A stretch of DNA of 64,000 nt from JAJDUF01 sp965214295 (lineage in GTDB: Bacteria > Chloroflexota > UBA11872 > UBA12225 > JAJDUF01), in assembly GCA_965214295.1 (NCBI GenBank), contig OZ243944.1:2790001-2854000 (forward strand), in the 5' to 3' direction. The translations under genes and the position numbers were made by a program. Below the pieces are notes generated by a model. The model worked only from the letters and a program-made list of their open reading frames with translations. It did not search any database and was not told the origin of the DNA. Shown piece after piece: positions 50,978 to 59,157 of this stretch (position 1 is its first letter; the number at the start of each line of letters is the position of its first letter).

Positions 50978-53431
50978 TCAGGAGTCCGCCAGCCGCTGAA
51001 CAATGCCCGCGCTGCCGTCAACGAGGACGTGTTCGCCGTTGCGGAGGGCATTGGTCACCCCAGGAACCGCCATGACGCCGGGCAAGCCATACTCGCGGGC
51101 AACGATGGCGGCGTGCGACATCGCCCCACCCGTTTCGGTCACTACCGCCGCCGCCATGCGAAAGAGCGGCGTCCAGGCCGGACCGGTCGCCGGAGCGATG
51201 AGCACCTCGCCGGGACGGAGCTGTCCGAAACCGGCCGGATCGAGAATGATCCGGGCCGGCCCCGCGGCGCGTCCTGGGCTGGCACCCACGCCGCGCAGAT
51301 AGTCTCCAGTCGGCGTGGTGGCCGTCTGCCACTCACGCCAGCGCCGCCGGACTGCCGCCCAAACCGGACGCCGCGCGCGCACTGTCGCCGCCACGTCCAA
51401 GTCACCGTGCGCTGCCGCGGCGATCTCGGCCAACCGCAGCAAGAAAATCTCGTCGTCGGTCTTCAGCCAGCCGGCCTGCTGCCAGCGCCCGCCCAATTCG
51501 ATCAGGCTGCGCCGCGCTACACCCGCCAGGGCAAAGATGTAGTAGTGGCTATCCTCCCGCAGACGGACTGCGGTGCGTAGCGCCGGCAGCGCGTGACGGA
51601 GCAGGCCACGGAGCGGCACGGGCGCCGCGGCGACTATCCGCTCAACAGCTTCCTGTGTACGCTGGCGCAGCGCATAGACTTCCGTTGACGGCGCGGGCGC
51701 CGAACCGGCGGCGAGCGCCTCGATCAGCCCCACGACTCGTTCCGACTGCGCCTCCCAAGGTGGTAGCCGCACGCTCACCCCCCGATCCTCCCGCAGGCCC
51801 CAGCGCCGCAGAAAAGACGCCAGCCGGTCGCCAAACGCGCGGACTTCCCGCTCCGGGTGCCTAGCGAGCGCCTCGGGCAGCGTTGCCGGACCGGTGGTCG
51901 CCCAAAGTTGCCGGAGGACGGGCATCTCCTGTACGTCGGCGGCCAAGTCCGCAAGCTCGCTATTGATCCGGTTGGTGACGGTGGGTAGGCCCGCCAAGAG
52001 GTCGGACACGCTGCGCTGCAAGTCCGGGTGCCGGCTCGCCCGGCTGCTCCACACAAGCGCCGGTGCCGCCCGGATCAGTGCCCCGCTGGCCGCCAGCCAG
52101 CGCGCACCGGCGGCGCGGCGCAGCGCGGCGACGACCGCTTGGGTCTGGGCGACGAGGGCTGTGTCATCCATCGCGGCCGGATCCACGCGACCGAACCGTT
52201 CGATCTCGCCTTGCAACCGCGGCAGCTCGCGGCCATACCAGTCGTCAGGATGGTGCGCGAGGCTCCGAACCACTAGCAGCAGGCGCAGCGGTAGCTGTAG
52301 CAGGAAGCGCTTCCAGTCCGGCGCCAGCGGCACCTGCCCGTACCGGATGAGCGGCGGCGGCAAGCTCAGGAATTCGGGCACAGGATTTGCCGCCGCCACC
52401 ACGACGCCGACGAAGTCCATATCCAGCGGCACGATACCTTCGGGGAACAGCTCGAAGAGCATGGCAGCCGCGCGCTCTGGTGGCCGCGGCACCGGGGGCA
52501 ATGTAGCCTCCGGTTCGAGAGTAGTAATCGGTCGTGCCTGCAAGAGCCACGGCTCGCCGGCCGTATCTATGGCCCATTCGAGGTCTTGTGGCTGACCAAA
52601 ATGTGCCTCCGCGCGCCGAGCGAGCGCGTGGAGCGCCCGGACCTGCTCGGAGTCGAGTAGCGGTCCGCTACCCGGGTCGGCCGGCAGCTCCTCGCGCACA
52701 TGGCCGGAGAAGTGGTCCACAACGTACCGGTCGGACGTCCGGCTGCCCTGGACCAACGCCTCACCCCGCCCCGGCACTGCCTCAACGATCATGCGGCTGC
52801 GGTCGCCGATCACCGGGTCGGCCGTGAAGAGTACGCCGGCGGCGACCGGCTCCACCATGCGCTGCACGACCACCGCCATCGCGACACCGTCCACCGCACT
52901 GCCCTGCTGTTGGCGGTAGGCGATGGCGCGGCCGGTCCAGAGCGAGCGCCAGCACTGCTGCACCGCGGCGACCACCGCCGCTGCGCCCCTCACGCCGAGC
53001 AGCGTTTCTTGCTGGCCGGCGAAGCTGGCGCCCGGCAGGTCCTCGGCCGTGGCTGACGACCGCACCGCCACGGCCGGGGGCGACGTTCCGTGATCCGCGA
53101 GATCCTCGTAGGCGGCCACGATGGCCGTAGCTACTGCGGGGTCGATGTCCGCCCGGTCGAAGGCGGCAGCGATGGTCGCCTCGGCCGCGGCCAGCGCCGC
53201 CGGGTTCGCCGCGTCGAGCGCGGTGGTGGCGCTCGTGATTGTCTCGTCCAGGCCGGCGGCGCTGGCGACAAAAGCATCATAGACCGCAGTGGTAACGACA
53301 AAGCCGGCGGGAACCGGCAGCCCCGCGCCGAGCAGCTCGCCGAGGTTGGCTCCCTTGCCGCCGACAGCGCCGAGATCGGCAGCGCCAAGATCGGTCAGCG
53401 GCACAATCGGACGCGGCGCGGCGGCATGCAT
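50978..53431 (-). CDS. PEP-synthase/Rph-like phosphotransferase
   Basis: An 817-residue enzyme: N-terminal ATP-binding domain (VGGKGANLGELLGAGLPVPAG, VAVRSSATAEDLPGASFAGQ, FTADPVIGDRSRMIVEAVPG, DLEWAIDTAGEPWLLQARPI), a variable middle of about 400 residues, and the C-terminal swivelling His domain with TETGGAMSHAAIVAREYGLP. The PEP/pyruvate TIM barrel of true PpsA is absent, and the order fits the rifampin phosphotransferase-type family. Which molecule it phosphorylates cannot be said. ATG 53431 is chosen; the frame continues upstream to 53617. Confidence 0.85.
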   Translation of the reverse strand: MHAAAPRPIVPLTDLGAADLGAVGGKGANLGELLGAGLPVPAGFVVTTAVYDAFVASAAGLDETITSATTALDAANPAALAAAEATIAAAFDRADIDPAVATAIVAAYEDLADHGTSPPAVAVRSSATAEDLPGASFAGQQETLLGVRGAAAVVAAVQQCWRSLWTGRAIAYRQQQGSAVDGVAMAVVVQRMVEPVAAGVLFTADPVIGDRSRMIVEAVPGRGEALVQGSRTSDRYVVDHFSGHVREELPADPGSGPLLDSEQVRALHALARRAEAHFGQPQDLEWAIDTAGEPWLLQARPITTLEPEATLPPVPRPPERAAAMLFELFPEGIVPLDMDFVGVVVAAANPVPEFLSLPPPLIRYGQVPLAPDWKRFLLQLPLRLLLVVRSLAHHPDDWYGRELPRLQGEIERFGRVDPAAMDDTALVAQTQAVVAALRRAAGARWLAASGALIRAAPALVWSSRASRHPDLQRSVSDLLAGLPTVTNRINSELADLAADVQEMPVLRQLWATTGPATLPEALARHPEREVRAFGDRLASFLRRWGLREDRGVSVRLPPWEAQSERVVGLIEALAAGSAPAPSTEVYALRQRTQEAVERIVAAAPVPLRGLLRHALPALRTAVRLREDSHYYIFALAGVARRSLIELGGRWQQAGWLKTDDEIFLLRLAEIAAAAHGDLDVAATVRARRPVWAAVRRRWREWQTATTPTGDYLRGVGASPGRAAGPARIILDPAGFGQLRPGEVLIAPATGPAWTPLFRMAAAVVTETGGAMSHAAIVAREYGLPGVMAVPGVTNALRNGEHVLVDGSAGIVQRLADS

Positions 53432-53622
53432 AGCCTCCCATCCTCCAAGGGCCAGGCCAGCGGCAGCGTCCCCCACGCTGCCCGAAAGATTGTAGCGGCG
53501 TTGGCGAGCGTAGGAGCCTCGCTCCTGGCCCCTGCTCCACAAATGGAGTGAGTAGTCCGCCGCCGGTCTCCGGGCACCCATGCAGCCGCTAGAATCGGTG
53601 CGGAGCGAAGGGAGCAATCGCC

Positions 53623-54717
53623 ATGATCGTGGTCCTATACGGCACGGACGAGTTCTCCATTGACGAAGAGGCGCAACGTCTAGCCACCAAGGCGATGCCG
53701 CCGGACATGGCCGATCTCAATACCACCCGGCTGGCGGCCGACGCCTCCATAGAAGAGGTGCAGGCAGCAGCGGCAACCGCGCCGTTCATGGCGCCCCACC
53801 GGGTCGCGCGCGTGGACGGCCTGCTCTCACGCCTCACGCAGCCGGCGCGGCGCGCGAGCGGCGCGGCAGCCGGCCGGCCGCGCAAAAGCAAGGCCGCGCC
53901 GCGCGCCGTGGACGCGCTCGCCGCGTTCCTGCCCACCGTGCCGGCGGAGAATCGGCTGATCTTCACCGAACCCATCGCTGCCGACCGCTCCAACCGCCGC
54001 CGGTCTACCCCTGCCTTTCTGCGCGGGCCGTTGGGCAAGGCGCTCAAGGAGCATGCGACGGTCAAGGAGTTGCCGCTCCCGCGAGGGCCGGGCTTGGTGC
54101 GGTGGCTACGGGAGCGGGCCCGACGACTCGGTGGCAGCATCATGCCGGACGCCGCCGACTTGCTCGCGCAGGTGAGCGACGGCGACCTGCGGAGCTTGGA
54201 TCAGGAAGTACGCAAGCTGCTGACCCACGCCGGCCCCAGCCGCGCCGTCAATGCCCAAGACGTACGCTTGCTCGTCCACGCGGCAGCGCAGACGGACGTG
54301 TTTGCCTTTGTGGACGCCCTCGCAACGGGGCGGCAACGGCAGGCGCTCACGCAGCTCGCGCAGTTTTATGTCCAAGGCGCCCAGCCGCAGTACCTCGTGG
54401 CGATGATCGCTCGACAACTGCGCCTGCTCAACCAAGCCAAAGCGCTCGCGCAAGCCGGAACGCCGGCAGCCGCACTCCCGGCGGCGCTGGGCATGCATCC
54501 GTTCGTCGCCCGCAAGGCCACCCAGCAAGCGCAGCGCTTCAGTGCGGCGGCCTTGGTGGCAATGCACCACGCCGTCCTCGATGCGGACCTCAGCATCAAG
54601 ACCGGTCAGGCCGACCCACAACTCGCGCTGGAGCTTCTGACCGTGCAGCTCGCGTCCTACGGGCCACCGGGCGCGGAGCGCCGAAGCACGCAGCGCGGTG
54701 CTCGGCAACGGTGGTAA
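53623..54717 (+). CDS. holA: DNA polymerase III delta subunit
   Basis: A 364-residue clamp-loader AAA+ protein. VLYGTDEFSIDEEAQRLATK, the DLNTTRLAADASIEEVQAAA segment, ELPLPRGPGLVRWLRERARR, GDLRSLDQEVRKLLTH, TDVFAFVDALATGRQRQALT and PQYLVAMIARQLRLLNQAKA match HolA. There is a short low-complexity insert (GAAAGRPRKSKAAPR). It is convergent with rpsT, a neighbour it has in many bacteria. Confidence 0.94.
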   Translation: MIVVLYGTDEFSIDEEAQRLATKAMPPDMADLNTTRLAADASIEEVQAAAATAPFMAPHRVARVDGLLSRLTQPARRASGAAAGRPRKSKAAPRAVDALAAFLPTVPAENRLIFTEPIAADRSNRRRSTPAFLRGPLGKALKEHATVKELPLPRGPGLVRWLRERARRLGGSIMPDAADLLAQVSDGDLRSLDQEVRKLLTHAGPSRAVNAQDVRLLVHAAAQTDVFAFVDALATGRQRQALTQLAQFYVQGAQPQYLVAMIARQLRLLNQAKALAQAGTPAAALPAALGMHPFVARKATQQAQRFSAAALVAMHHAVLDADLSIKTGQADPQLALELLTVQLASYGPPGAERRSTQRGARQRW

Positions 54718-54746
54718 TGGAGCATCCGGGCCGGAGCGGCCGGCGG

Positions 54747-55040
54747 CTAACTCGCCGCCGCCGCCACCTCAGCCGCAAGACTGTTGAAGCGGAGCATCAG
54801 GCGCGACTTACGGCGGGCGGCCGCATTGCGATGAATAGCGCCCTTGCGGGCGGTACGGTCGAGGACGCTGATCGCTAGCTGTAGCTCGGAGCGGGCTGCC
54901 TCTAGGTCTACGTCCGGTGATTCCATCGCCGTCAGCGCCCGCTTCACAAACGTCCTGGCCCGCGAGCGGTTCGAACGGTTGCGAAGACGACGCTCCTCTT
55001 GTTTGCGAATGCGCTTGAGATCAACACGCTTCTTGGGCAC
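54747..55040 (-). CDS. rpsT: 30S ribosomal protein S20
   Basis: A 97-residue basic ribosomal protein: KKRVDLKRIRKQEERRLRNR, NRSRARTFVKRALTAME, SVLDRTARKGAIHRNAAARR and KSRLMLRFNSL. The GTG at 55040 follows AAGGAG at 5 bases; the frame upstream to 55085 is not translated. It binds 16S rRNA. The C-terminal AAEVAAAAS is typical. Confidence 0.95.
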   Translation of the reverse strand: MPKKRVDLKRIRKQEERRLRNRSNRSRARTFVKRALTAMESPDVDLEAARSELQLAISVLDRTARKGAIHRNAAARRKSRLMLRFNSLAAEVAAAAS

Positions 55041-55070
55041 GATAGCTCCTTCTAGTCCAATACAGCAGGA

Positions 55071-55079
55071 ACTATAACA
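55071..55079 (-). promoter_or_regulatory. Extended -10 promoter of rpsT
   Basis: TGT-TATAGT on the minus strand with TTGCTC 18 bases upstream. It lies 31 bases before the GTG start. Confidence 0.5.
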
Positions 55080-55163
55080 AGCCACCTCTCAAGCGAGCAA
55101 CAGCCGGTCCGGTTGCCCCGGCGAGGTTGCCGCCGCTGGACGGACATGCTGTGCGTCACCCGG

Positions 55164-55169
55164 TATACT
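55164..55169 (+). promoter_or_regulatory. -10 box for the hpt-linked gene
   Basis: TATACT, 45 bases before ATG 55214. The -35 is not clear. Confidence 0.4.
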
Positions 55170-55213
55170 GGTACACGGTCGTCCCACTCATTGCACGCAA
55201 CATTGTCAAGAGG

Positions 55214-55660
55214 ATGGCCCAAGCCAGGATACGCCGCCAAGACACCGCAGGGTCGACCGGGCCGGTGGCCCTGCTCGACCCTACCCACGTGAGTTTCGCG
55301 CACCCCAGCGAAGCCGAGTTCGCCCGTATTCTCGACTTCTACCGCATTACTTGGCAGTACGAGCCGCACACCTTCACGCTGCGCTGGCACGACGACGGCT
55401 CACCAGCCGAGCGCTTCACGCCCGACTTTTACTTGCCTGAGCTTGACCTCTACGTGGAGTTGACCACGCTCAAGCAGAGTCTGGTGACACGGAAAAACCG
55501 CAAGATGCGCCGCCTCAAGGAGTTGTATCCCGACATCAAGATCAAGCTCCTATATGGCCGCGACTACCGCAGTTTGCTGTTCAAGTACGGTCTGAAGCCA
55601 CAGGAAACGGCGGGGGCCAGCGCGCCGCCGCCTGACGGGGGGGCGACCGATGCCGAGTAG
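55214..55660 (+). CDS. Conserved hypothetical protein next to hpt, nuclease-like
   Basis: A 148-residue protein: FAHPSEAEFARILDFYRITW, QYEPHTFTLRWHDDG, FTPDFYLPELDLYVELTTLK, QSLVTRKNRKMRRLKELYPD, IKLLYGRDYRSLLFKYG. The F-x-P-D-F-x-L-P...V-E-L-T pattern resembles a PD-(D/E)XK or restriction-like core in which the Lys is replaced or moved; I cannot confirm activity. It lies upstream of hpt, possibly an operon. The frame is open from 55127, but ATG 55214 fits the family better. Confidence 0.75.
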   Translation: MAQARIRRQDTAGSTGPVALLDPTHVSFAHPSEAEFARILDFYRITWQYEPHTFTLRWHDDGSPAERFTPDFYLPELDLYVELTTLKQSLVTRKNRKMRRLKELYPDIKIKLLYGRDYRSLLFKYGLKPQETAGASAPPPDGGATDAE

Positions 55661-55786
55661 CCACCGCACGCTCTGGGGATCCCCACTATGACTGACGTCG
55701 CCGCGGTTGCGCGTGCGATTGTGCTGCCACCATCGGCGTCCGACGGCCCCGTTGCCGGGAGTGTGGCAGCCGGCGAGCAGCCGCTC

Positions 55787-56323
55787 ATGACGGAGGCGCC
55801 GAGGGAGGTGTTGTTCAGCACAGAGGTCATACAACGGCGGGTCCGCGACCTCGGTGCGGCGATTGACGCCGACTACGCCGCCGAACACCCAATACTTGTC
55901 GGCATTCTCCGCGGGTCGGTAGCGTTCCTGGCCGATTTGATCCGCGCGATCACCGTCCCCATTGAGGTGGATTGGTTGGCTATCAGCAGCTATACGGGCC
56001 ACAGCTCATCGGGAGTGGTCCGGCTGTTGAAAGACCTCGACAGCAACATCACCGGGCGGCACGTCCTCCTAATCGAGGACATTGTGGACACCGGATTGAC
56101 CATCAACTACGTGATGCGCCTCTTACAAGAGCGGCAGCCGGCCTCGCTCAAGCTCTGTACGCTCTTGAACAAGCCCGCCCGCCGGATCGCGGATCGGCCG
56201 ATTGACTATGTCGGCTTCGATGTGCCCGATGCGTTTGTCGTCGGCTACGGCCTCGACTACGAGCAACGCTATCGCAACCTGCCCTATATCACTGTCCTCG
56301 ACCCGGCACTGCTGCCATCGTGA
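55787..56323 (+). CDS. hpt: Hypoxanthine phosphoribosyltransferase
   Basis: A 178-residue purine salvage enzyme. VLFSTEVIQRRVRDLGAAID, ILVGILRGSVAFLADLIRAI, the phosphoribosyl loop VLLIEDIVDTGLTINYVMRL and IDYVGFDVPDAFVVGYGLDY are typical. The ATG at 55688 is in frame and adds 33 Ala-rich residues; family length favours 55787. The upstream nuclease-like gene may be in the same transcript. Confidence 0.95.
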   Translation: MTEAPREVLFSTEVIQRRVRDLGAAIDADYAAEHPILVGILRGSVAFLADLIRAITVPIEVDWLAISSYTGHSSSGVVRLLKDLDSNITGRHVLLIEDIVDTGLTINYVMRLLQERQPASLKLCTLLNKPARRIADRPIDYVGFDVPDAFVVGYGLDYEQRYRNLPYITVLDPALLPS

Positions 56324-56403
56324 GCCGCAGTGGCGCTGGGCAGGAGCGGCGTACCCACTATCTACCCTTGTCAGCTATAGTCTCCCCACTCCGCAGGGAA
56401 CCT

Positions 56404-56428
56404 GGTTTCCGGCCGGCGCCGGAATGAC
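56404..56428 (-). repeat. 25-bp hairpin unit (CCGGC/GCCGG arms), inverted
   Basis: On the minus strand GTCATT-CCGGC-GCCG-GCCGG-AAACC, between the convergent hpt and IMP cyclohydrolase genes, close to a CTACCCTTGTCA element end. Confidence 0.7.
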
Positions 56429-56436
56429 AAGACCCC

Positions 56437-57024
56437 CTAGCCCCGGGCCAGCAAGCCGTCGAAGTAGGCCGCAATAGCCGCGTCGTACTCGGCGACGTGC
56501 CGAAAGGCCACCGCCGCCAAGCGTAAGCGCAGCGCCTCACCGACACTGCCACGTTCACGCAGAGCCGCCAGCACCTCCGTGTAGTCGTGGGGCCGACACA
56601 GCGGCACGACGTGATGGTAGTTCTTGGCGGCGGCCCGCAGCAAGGTCACGCCGCCAATATCAATGTTTTCGAGGCTGTCCGCGTGGGTGGCGTCCGGTGC
56701 AGCGACTGTCGCCTCAAATGGATAGAGGTTGTTCGCCACGAGGTCCAGCGGCACCAGGCCGTGCGTCCGCAGCTCGGCCTGGTCCGACGCCATGTCGCGC
56801 CGGGCCAAGATGCCGCCGTGAACCGCTGGATGGAGTGTTTTGACCCGTCCATCCAGAATCTCCGGAAATCCGGTCAGTACCTCAATGCTCTGCACCGGCA
56901 CGCCGGCCGCAGCCAGCGCTGCCTCGGTGCCACCGGTCGAGTAGATCTCCCAGCCTAGCTCGGCGAGGCCATGCGCCAGGCCCACGATGCCCGTCTTATC
57001 GGCTGCGCTCAACAGTGCTTTCAC
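56437..57024 (-). CDS. Stand-alone IMP cyclohydrolase (PurH N-terminal domain)
   Basis: A 195-residue protein that equals only the first domain of PurH: ALLSAADKTGIVGLAHGLAE, YSTGGTEAALAAAG, VLTGFPEILDGRVKTLHPAV, HGGILARRD, DLVANNLYPFEATV, ENIDIGGVTLLRAAAKNYHH. It closes the last ring of IMP. The formyltransferase domain, which normally follows at about residue 200, is missing, and the stop is at the domain border. The GTG start at 57024 has AAAGGAG 8 bases upstream. The other activity must be elsewhere. Confidence 0.93.
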   Translation of the reverse strand: MKALLSAADKTGIVGLAHGLAELGWEIYSTGGTEAALAAAGVPVQSIEVLTGFPEILDGRVKTLHPAVHGGILARRDMASDQAELRTHGLVPLDLVANNLYPFEATVAAPDATHADSLENIDIGGVTLLRAAAKNYHHVVPLCRPHDYTEVLAALRERGSVGEALRLRLAAVAFRHVAEYDAAIAAYFDGLLARG

Positions 57025-57071
57025 TACCGATGCTCCTTTGCCGGGTAGCACACGACTGCCTACCCCACATC

Positions 57072-57096
57072 GTCATTGCGGTGGAAGCCGCAATCC
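57072..57096 (+). repeat. 25-bp hairpin unit (GCGGT/GCCGC arms)
   Basis: GTCATT-GCGGT-GGAA-GCCGC-AATCC, with a G-T wobble pair, in the space between the IMP cyclohydrolase and SDR genes. Confidence 0.8.
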
Positions 57097-57102
57097 AGGC
57101 GC

Positions 57103-57981
57103 CTAGTCCCCGACTGCCGCGTGCCCGCTCGCAGTAGTCAACGCCTCGCTCACCGCCCACAGGCGCCGCGCCACCTCCGTATCGTAGGAGCAGGGCGACG
57201 ACTGGACCGGCTTGCGCTTCTCGAAATAGCGACCGCTCACCGCAGCCACCTCTGGAGCGGCGGCCAGATAAAGCACCGTGTCAGCGCCCTGTGCGGCACC
57301 CAGGATGAACGGGCGGGCCAGTGCCAGTCCCGCCCGCAGCCACAATGGCGTATCGCGGAAAATAGCCGTAGCGACGACGCCGGGATGGAGACAATTGGCC
57401 GTGACGCCCGTCCCCTGCAGACGGCGCGCCAACTCATACGTGAACAGCACGTTCGCCAGCTTCGACTGACTGTAGGCGCCAAAGCCGAAAGCGGCGTAGC
57501 GTTGCTCACTCTGCAAATCGGCGAAGTTGATCGCGGCATCTTTGTGCGCCGCCGAGCTGACGGTGACCACGCGCGCCGGGGCGCTGCTCTTGAGCCGGTC
57601 CAGCAGGAGGTTGGTCAGTAGAAACGGCGCCAGGTGGTTCACCGCGAACGTCAGCTCCACTCCGTCCTCGGTCACCGCGCGCTTCCGCTGGGCCACGGCT
57701 GCGTTGTTGATCAGCACATCGATCCGGTCGAACTCCTGCCGGAACGCCACCACCACCCACCGGACCTGCCGCTGGGAGCTGAGGTCGGCCACGAGCAGGG
57801 CCACGGAGTCGTTCCCGCTCCGCTGTTTGATCTCCGCTAGCGCGGCGGCGCCGCGTTCCCGGCTGCGGCACACCAGCACGACCGTCGCGCCCAACTGCGC
57901 GAGACCAAGCGCCGTCTCCTTGCCAATACCGGAGTTGGCGCCCGTGACCACACAAACCTTGCCGTGCATGTCGGCTGTCAT
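57103..57981 (-). CDS. Short-chain dehydrogenase/reductase
   Basis: A 292-residue NAD(P)-dependent oxidoreductase of the retinol-dehydrogenase-like type. VCVVTGANSGIGKETALGLA (nucleotide loop), VLINNAAV, VTVSSAAH and the catalytic AYSQSKLANV (Tyr-x-x-x-Lys) are present, then NCLHPGVVATAIF. Substrate unknown. Possible starts at the ATGs 57981 and 57969. Confidence 0.92.
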   Translation of the reverse strand: MTADMHGKVCVVTGANSGIGKETALGLAQLGATVVLVCRSRERGAAALAEIKQRSGNDSVALLVADLSSQRQVRWVVVAFRQEFDRIDVLINNAAVAQRKRAVTEDGVELTFAVNHLAPFLLTNLLLDRLKSSAPARVVTVSSAAHKDAAINFADLQSEQRYAAFGFGAYSQSKLANVLFTYELARRLQGTGVTANCLHPGVVATAIFRDTPLWLRAGLALARPFILGAAQGADTVLYLAAAPEVAAVSGRYFEKRKPVQSSPCSYDTEVARRLWAVSEALTTASGHAAVGD

Positions 57982-58021
57982 CGGTCAGCTCACTCTGATC
58001 TGACGACCTGTATACGATCAC

Positions 58022-58480
58022 TCAGAGACCGGCTCGCAGCACCAGCAGGACAATGACCAACCAGACCAGCGCCGCCAACAGAATCAGCCCGCGGCTCGGC
58101 GCTTGCAGCCACTCCCAGAATCGTCTGGTCCAGGGGCGACGAATCCGAATGGGCGGAAAGTGGCCCGGGTACCACGCCTCAAGCTGCCGCGAATCATCAA
58201 TCCGTTCGAGCCGCGGCCCACCCTCGCCGGAGCAATCCAGCACGTAGTAAGCTGCTGTCGGAGCCATAGAGAGCGGTCGCCCGCCAGTGACCATGGGGGC
58301 CCCGGCCCGCCAATGAATCAGCGCCAGGCAGCCATCGTGCCGTGACCGCGCTACCAACGCAATACTGCAAGCGCCAAAGCACGTGTCGAGATAGGCGCGT
58401 TCGGCCGCCGCAAAAGCGCCGCTGTAGCTCGGTTGGCGGGCTTGAGCCTCGTGCCGGTCGCCGCCTATACTATCGGCCAC
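58022..58480 (-). CDS. Tail-anchored membrane protein, function unknown
   Basis: A 152-residue protein from GTG 58480. The soluble part has RAYLDTCFGACSIALVARSR, CLALIHWRAGAPMVTGG and YYVLDCSGEGGPRLERID; the end is one hydrophobic helix (LILLAALVWLVIVLLVLRAG). No family is recognised. It lies 40 bases after the SDR start on the same strand, so it precedes SDR in a possible two-gene unit. Confidence 0.6.
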   Translation of the reverse strand: MADSIGGDRHEAQARQPSYSGAFAAAERAYLDTCFGACSIALVARSRHDGCLALIHWRAGAPMVTGGRPLSMAPTAAYYVLDCSGEGGPRLERIDDSRQLEAWYPGHFPPIRIRRPWTRRFWEWLQAPSRGLILLAALVWLVIVLLVLRAGL

Positions 58481-58553
58481 AGTTCAGCCTTGCCGCCGAC
58501 GCTGCCCAGCCACACTCTCCGCTAGACTGAGCACCGCTGCCGTCCTCCGACTG

Positions 58554-58559
58554 AGTATA
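58554..58559 (-). promoter_or_regulatory. -10 box upstream of the tail-anchored protein gene
   Basis: TATACT on the minus strand, 74 bases before GTG 58480. Confidence 0.35.
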
Positions 58560-58644
58560 GCCGTCATGCCGCACATGGCCGATACCCCGGAGCAGCCCGG
58601 CCCGCCGCCTTGCCCTGGCGGCGGGCGGTAGGCGATTATTACGG

Positions 58645-58962
58645 ATGATGAGCCAGAGTAGCGTCGAGGTCCCCGTCATCAGCTCGCCAGTTTACGTGCT
58701 GCCGGTTGTGCAGTTGAAGGACGCCGGGGGCGGCCAGACGCGCGCGCACCTGCTTGCCGAGCTGTGGACCCAGTACAATGCGACTGGACGGCTGCATCCC
58801 ATCGCCTCCCGGACCGGCCTCGCCCGTCCGCATACGCCCGATGCCGCAGCACGCTTGCGGGCATGGCTAGCCCGTTACCCGGCGGCACAGGTTCGCCGAC
58901 CCGCACTCCCCGCTGCCAGTTCGGCAGCACCCACAGCGCCAAGGACTCCGTCTTCGACGTAG
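58645..58962 (+). CDS. Hypothetical 105-aa protein, doubtful
   Basis: From ATG 58645 or 58648, VYVLPVVQLKDAGGGQTRAH and LLAELWTQYNATGRLHPIAS look protein-like; the end is Ala/Pro-rich. An antisense frame at 58679-59005 competes. There is no strong ribosome site. No family is recognised. Confidence 0.35.
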   Translation: MMSQSSVEVPVISSPVYVLPVVQLKDAGGGQTRAHLLAELWTQYNATGRLHPIASRTGLARPHTPDAAARLRAWLARYPAAQVRRPALPAASSAAPTAPRTPSST

Positions 58963-59040
58963 CCCTTGCTACAATATATTCCGCTGGACCGGGGTGCGTG
59001 AGCACCGAGCCTGTCGAACTCAGTGGCTGGATTATTCTTG

Positions 59041-59157
59041 ATGGCCGTCTACGACGTGGAGATTGTCGTCAGCGCGCTACCGCAGACCGGGGAATACCTC
59101 GGTCGCTACTTGGCCGAGGTGCCGGCGCTACCGGGCTGTTGGGTAGAAGCTGACAGC
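59041..59157 (+). pseudogene. Truncated HicB-like antitoxin
   Basis: The 39 codons MAVYDVEIVVSALPQTGEYL, GRYLAEVPALPGCWVEADS match the N-terminal part of HicB (Y-x-A-x-x-P-x-L-P-G-C-x-x-E...S). HicB normally continues with GDT-x-EEA and a helix, and often a DNA-binding domain. Here the frame becomes nonsense at 59157, where the convergent NYN gene begins to be coherent, and runs to 59241. No HicA toxin gene is seen. Confidence 0.7.

Noticed and set aside
52245..52577. Several 60-110 codon frames inside the Rph-like gene
   Set aside because: GC-rich antisense or shifted frames of the same gene, without ribosome sites.
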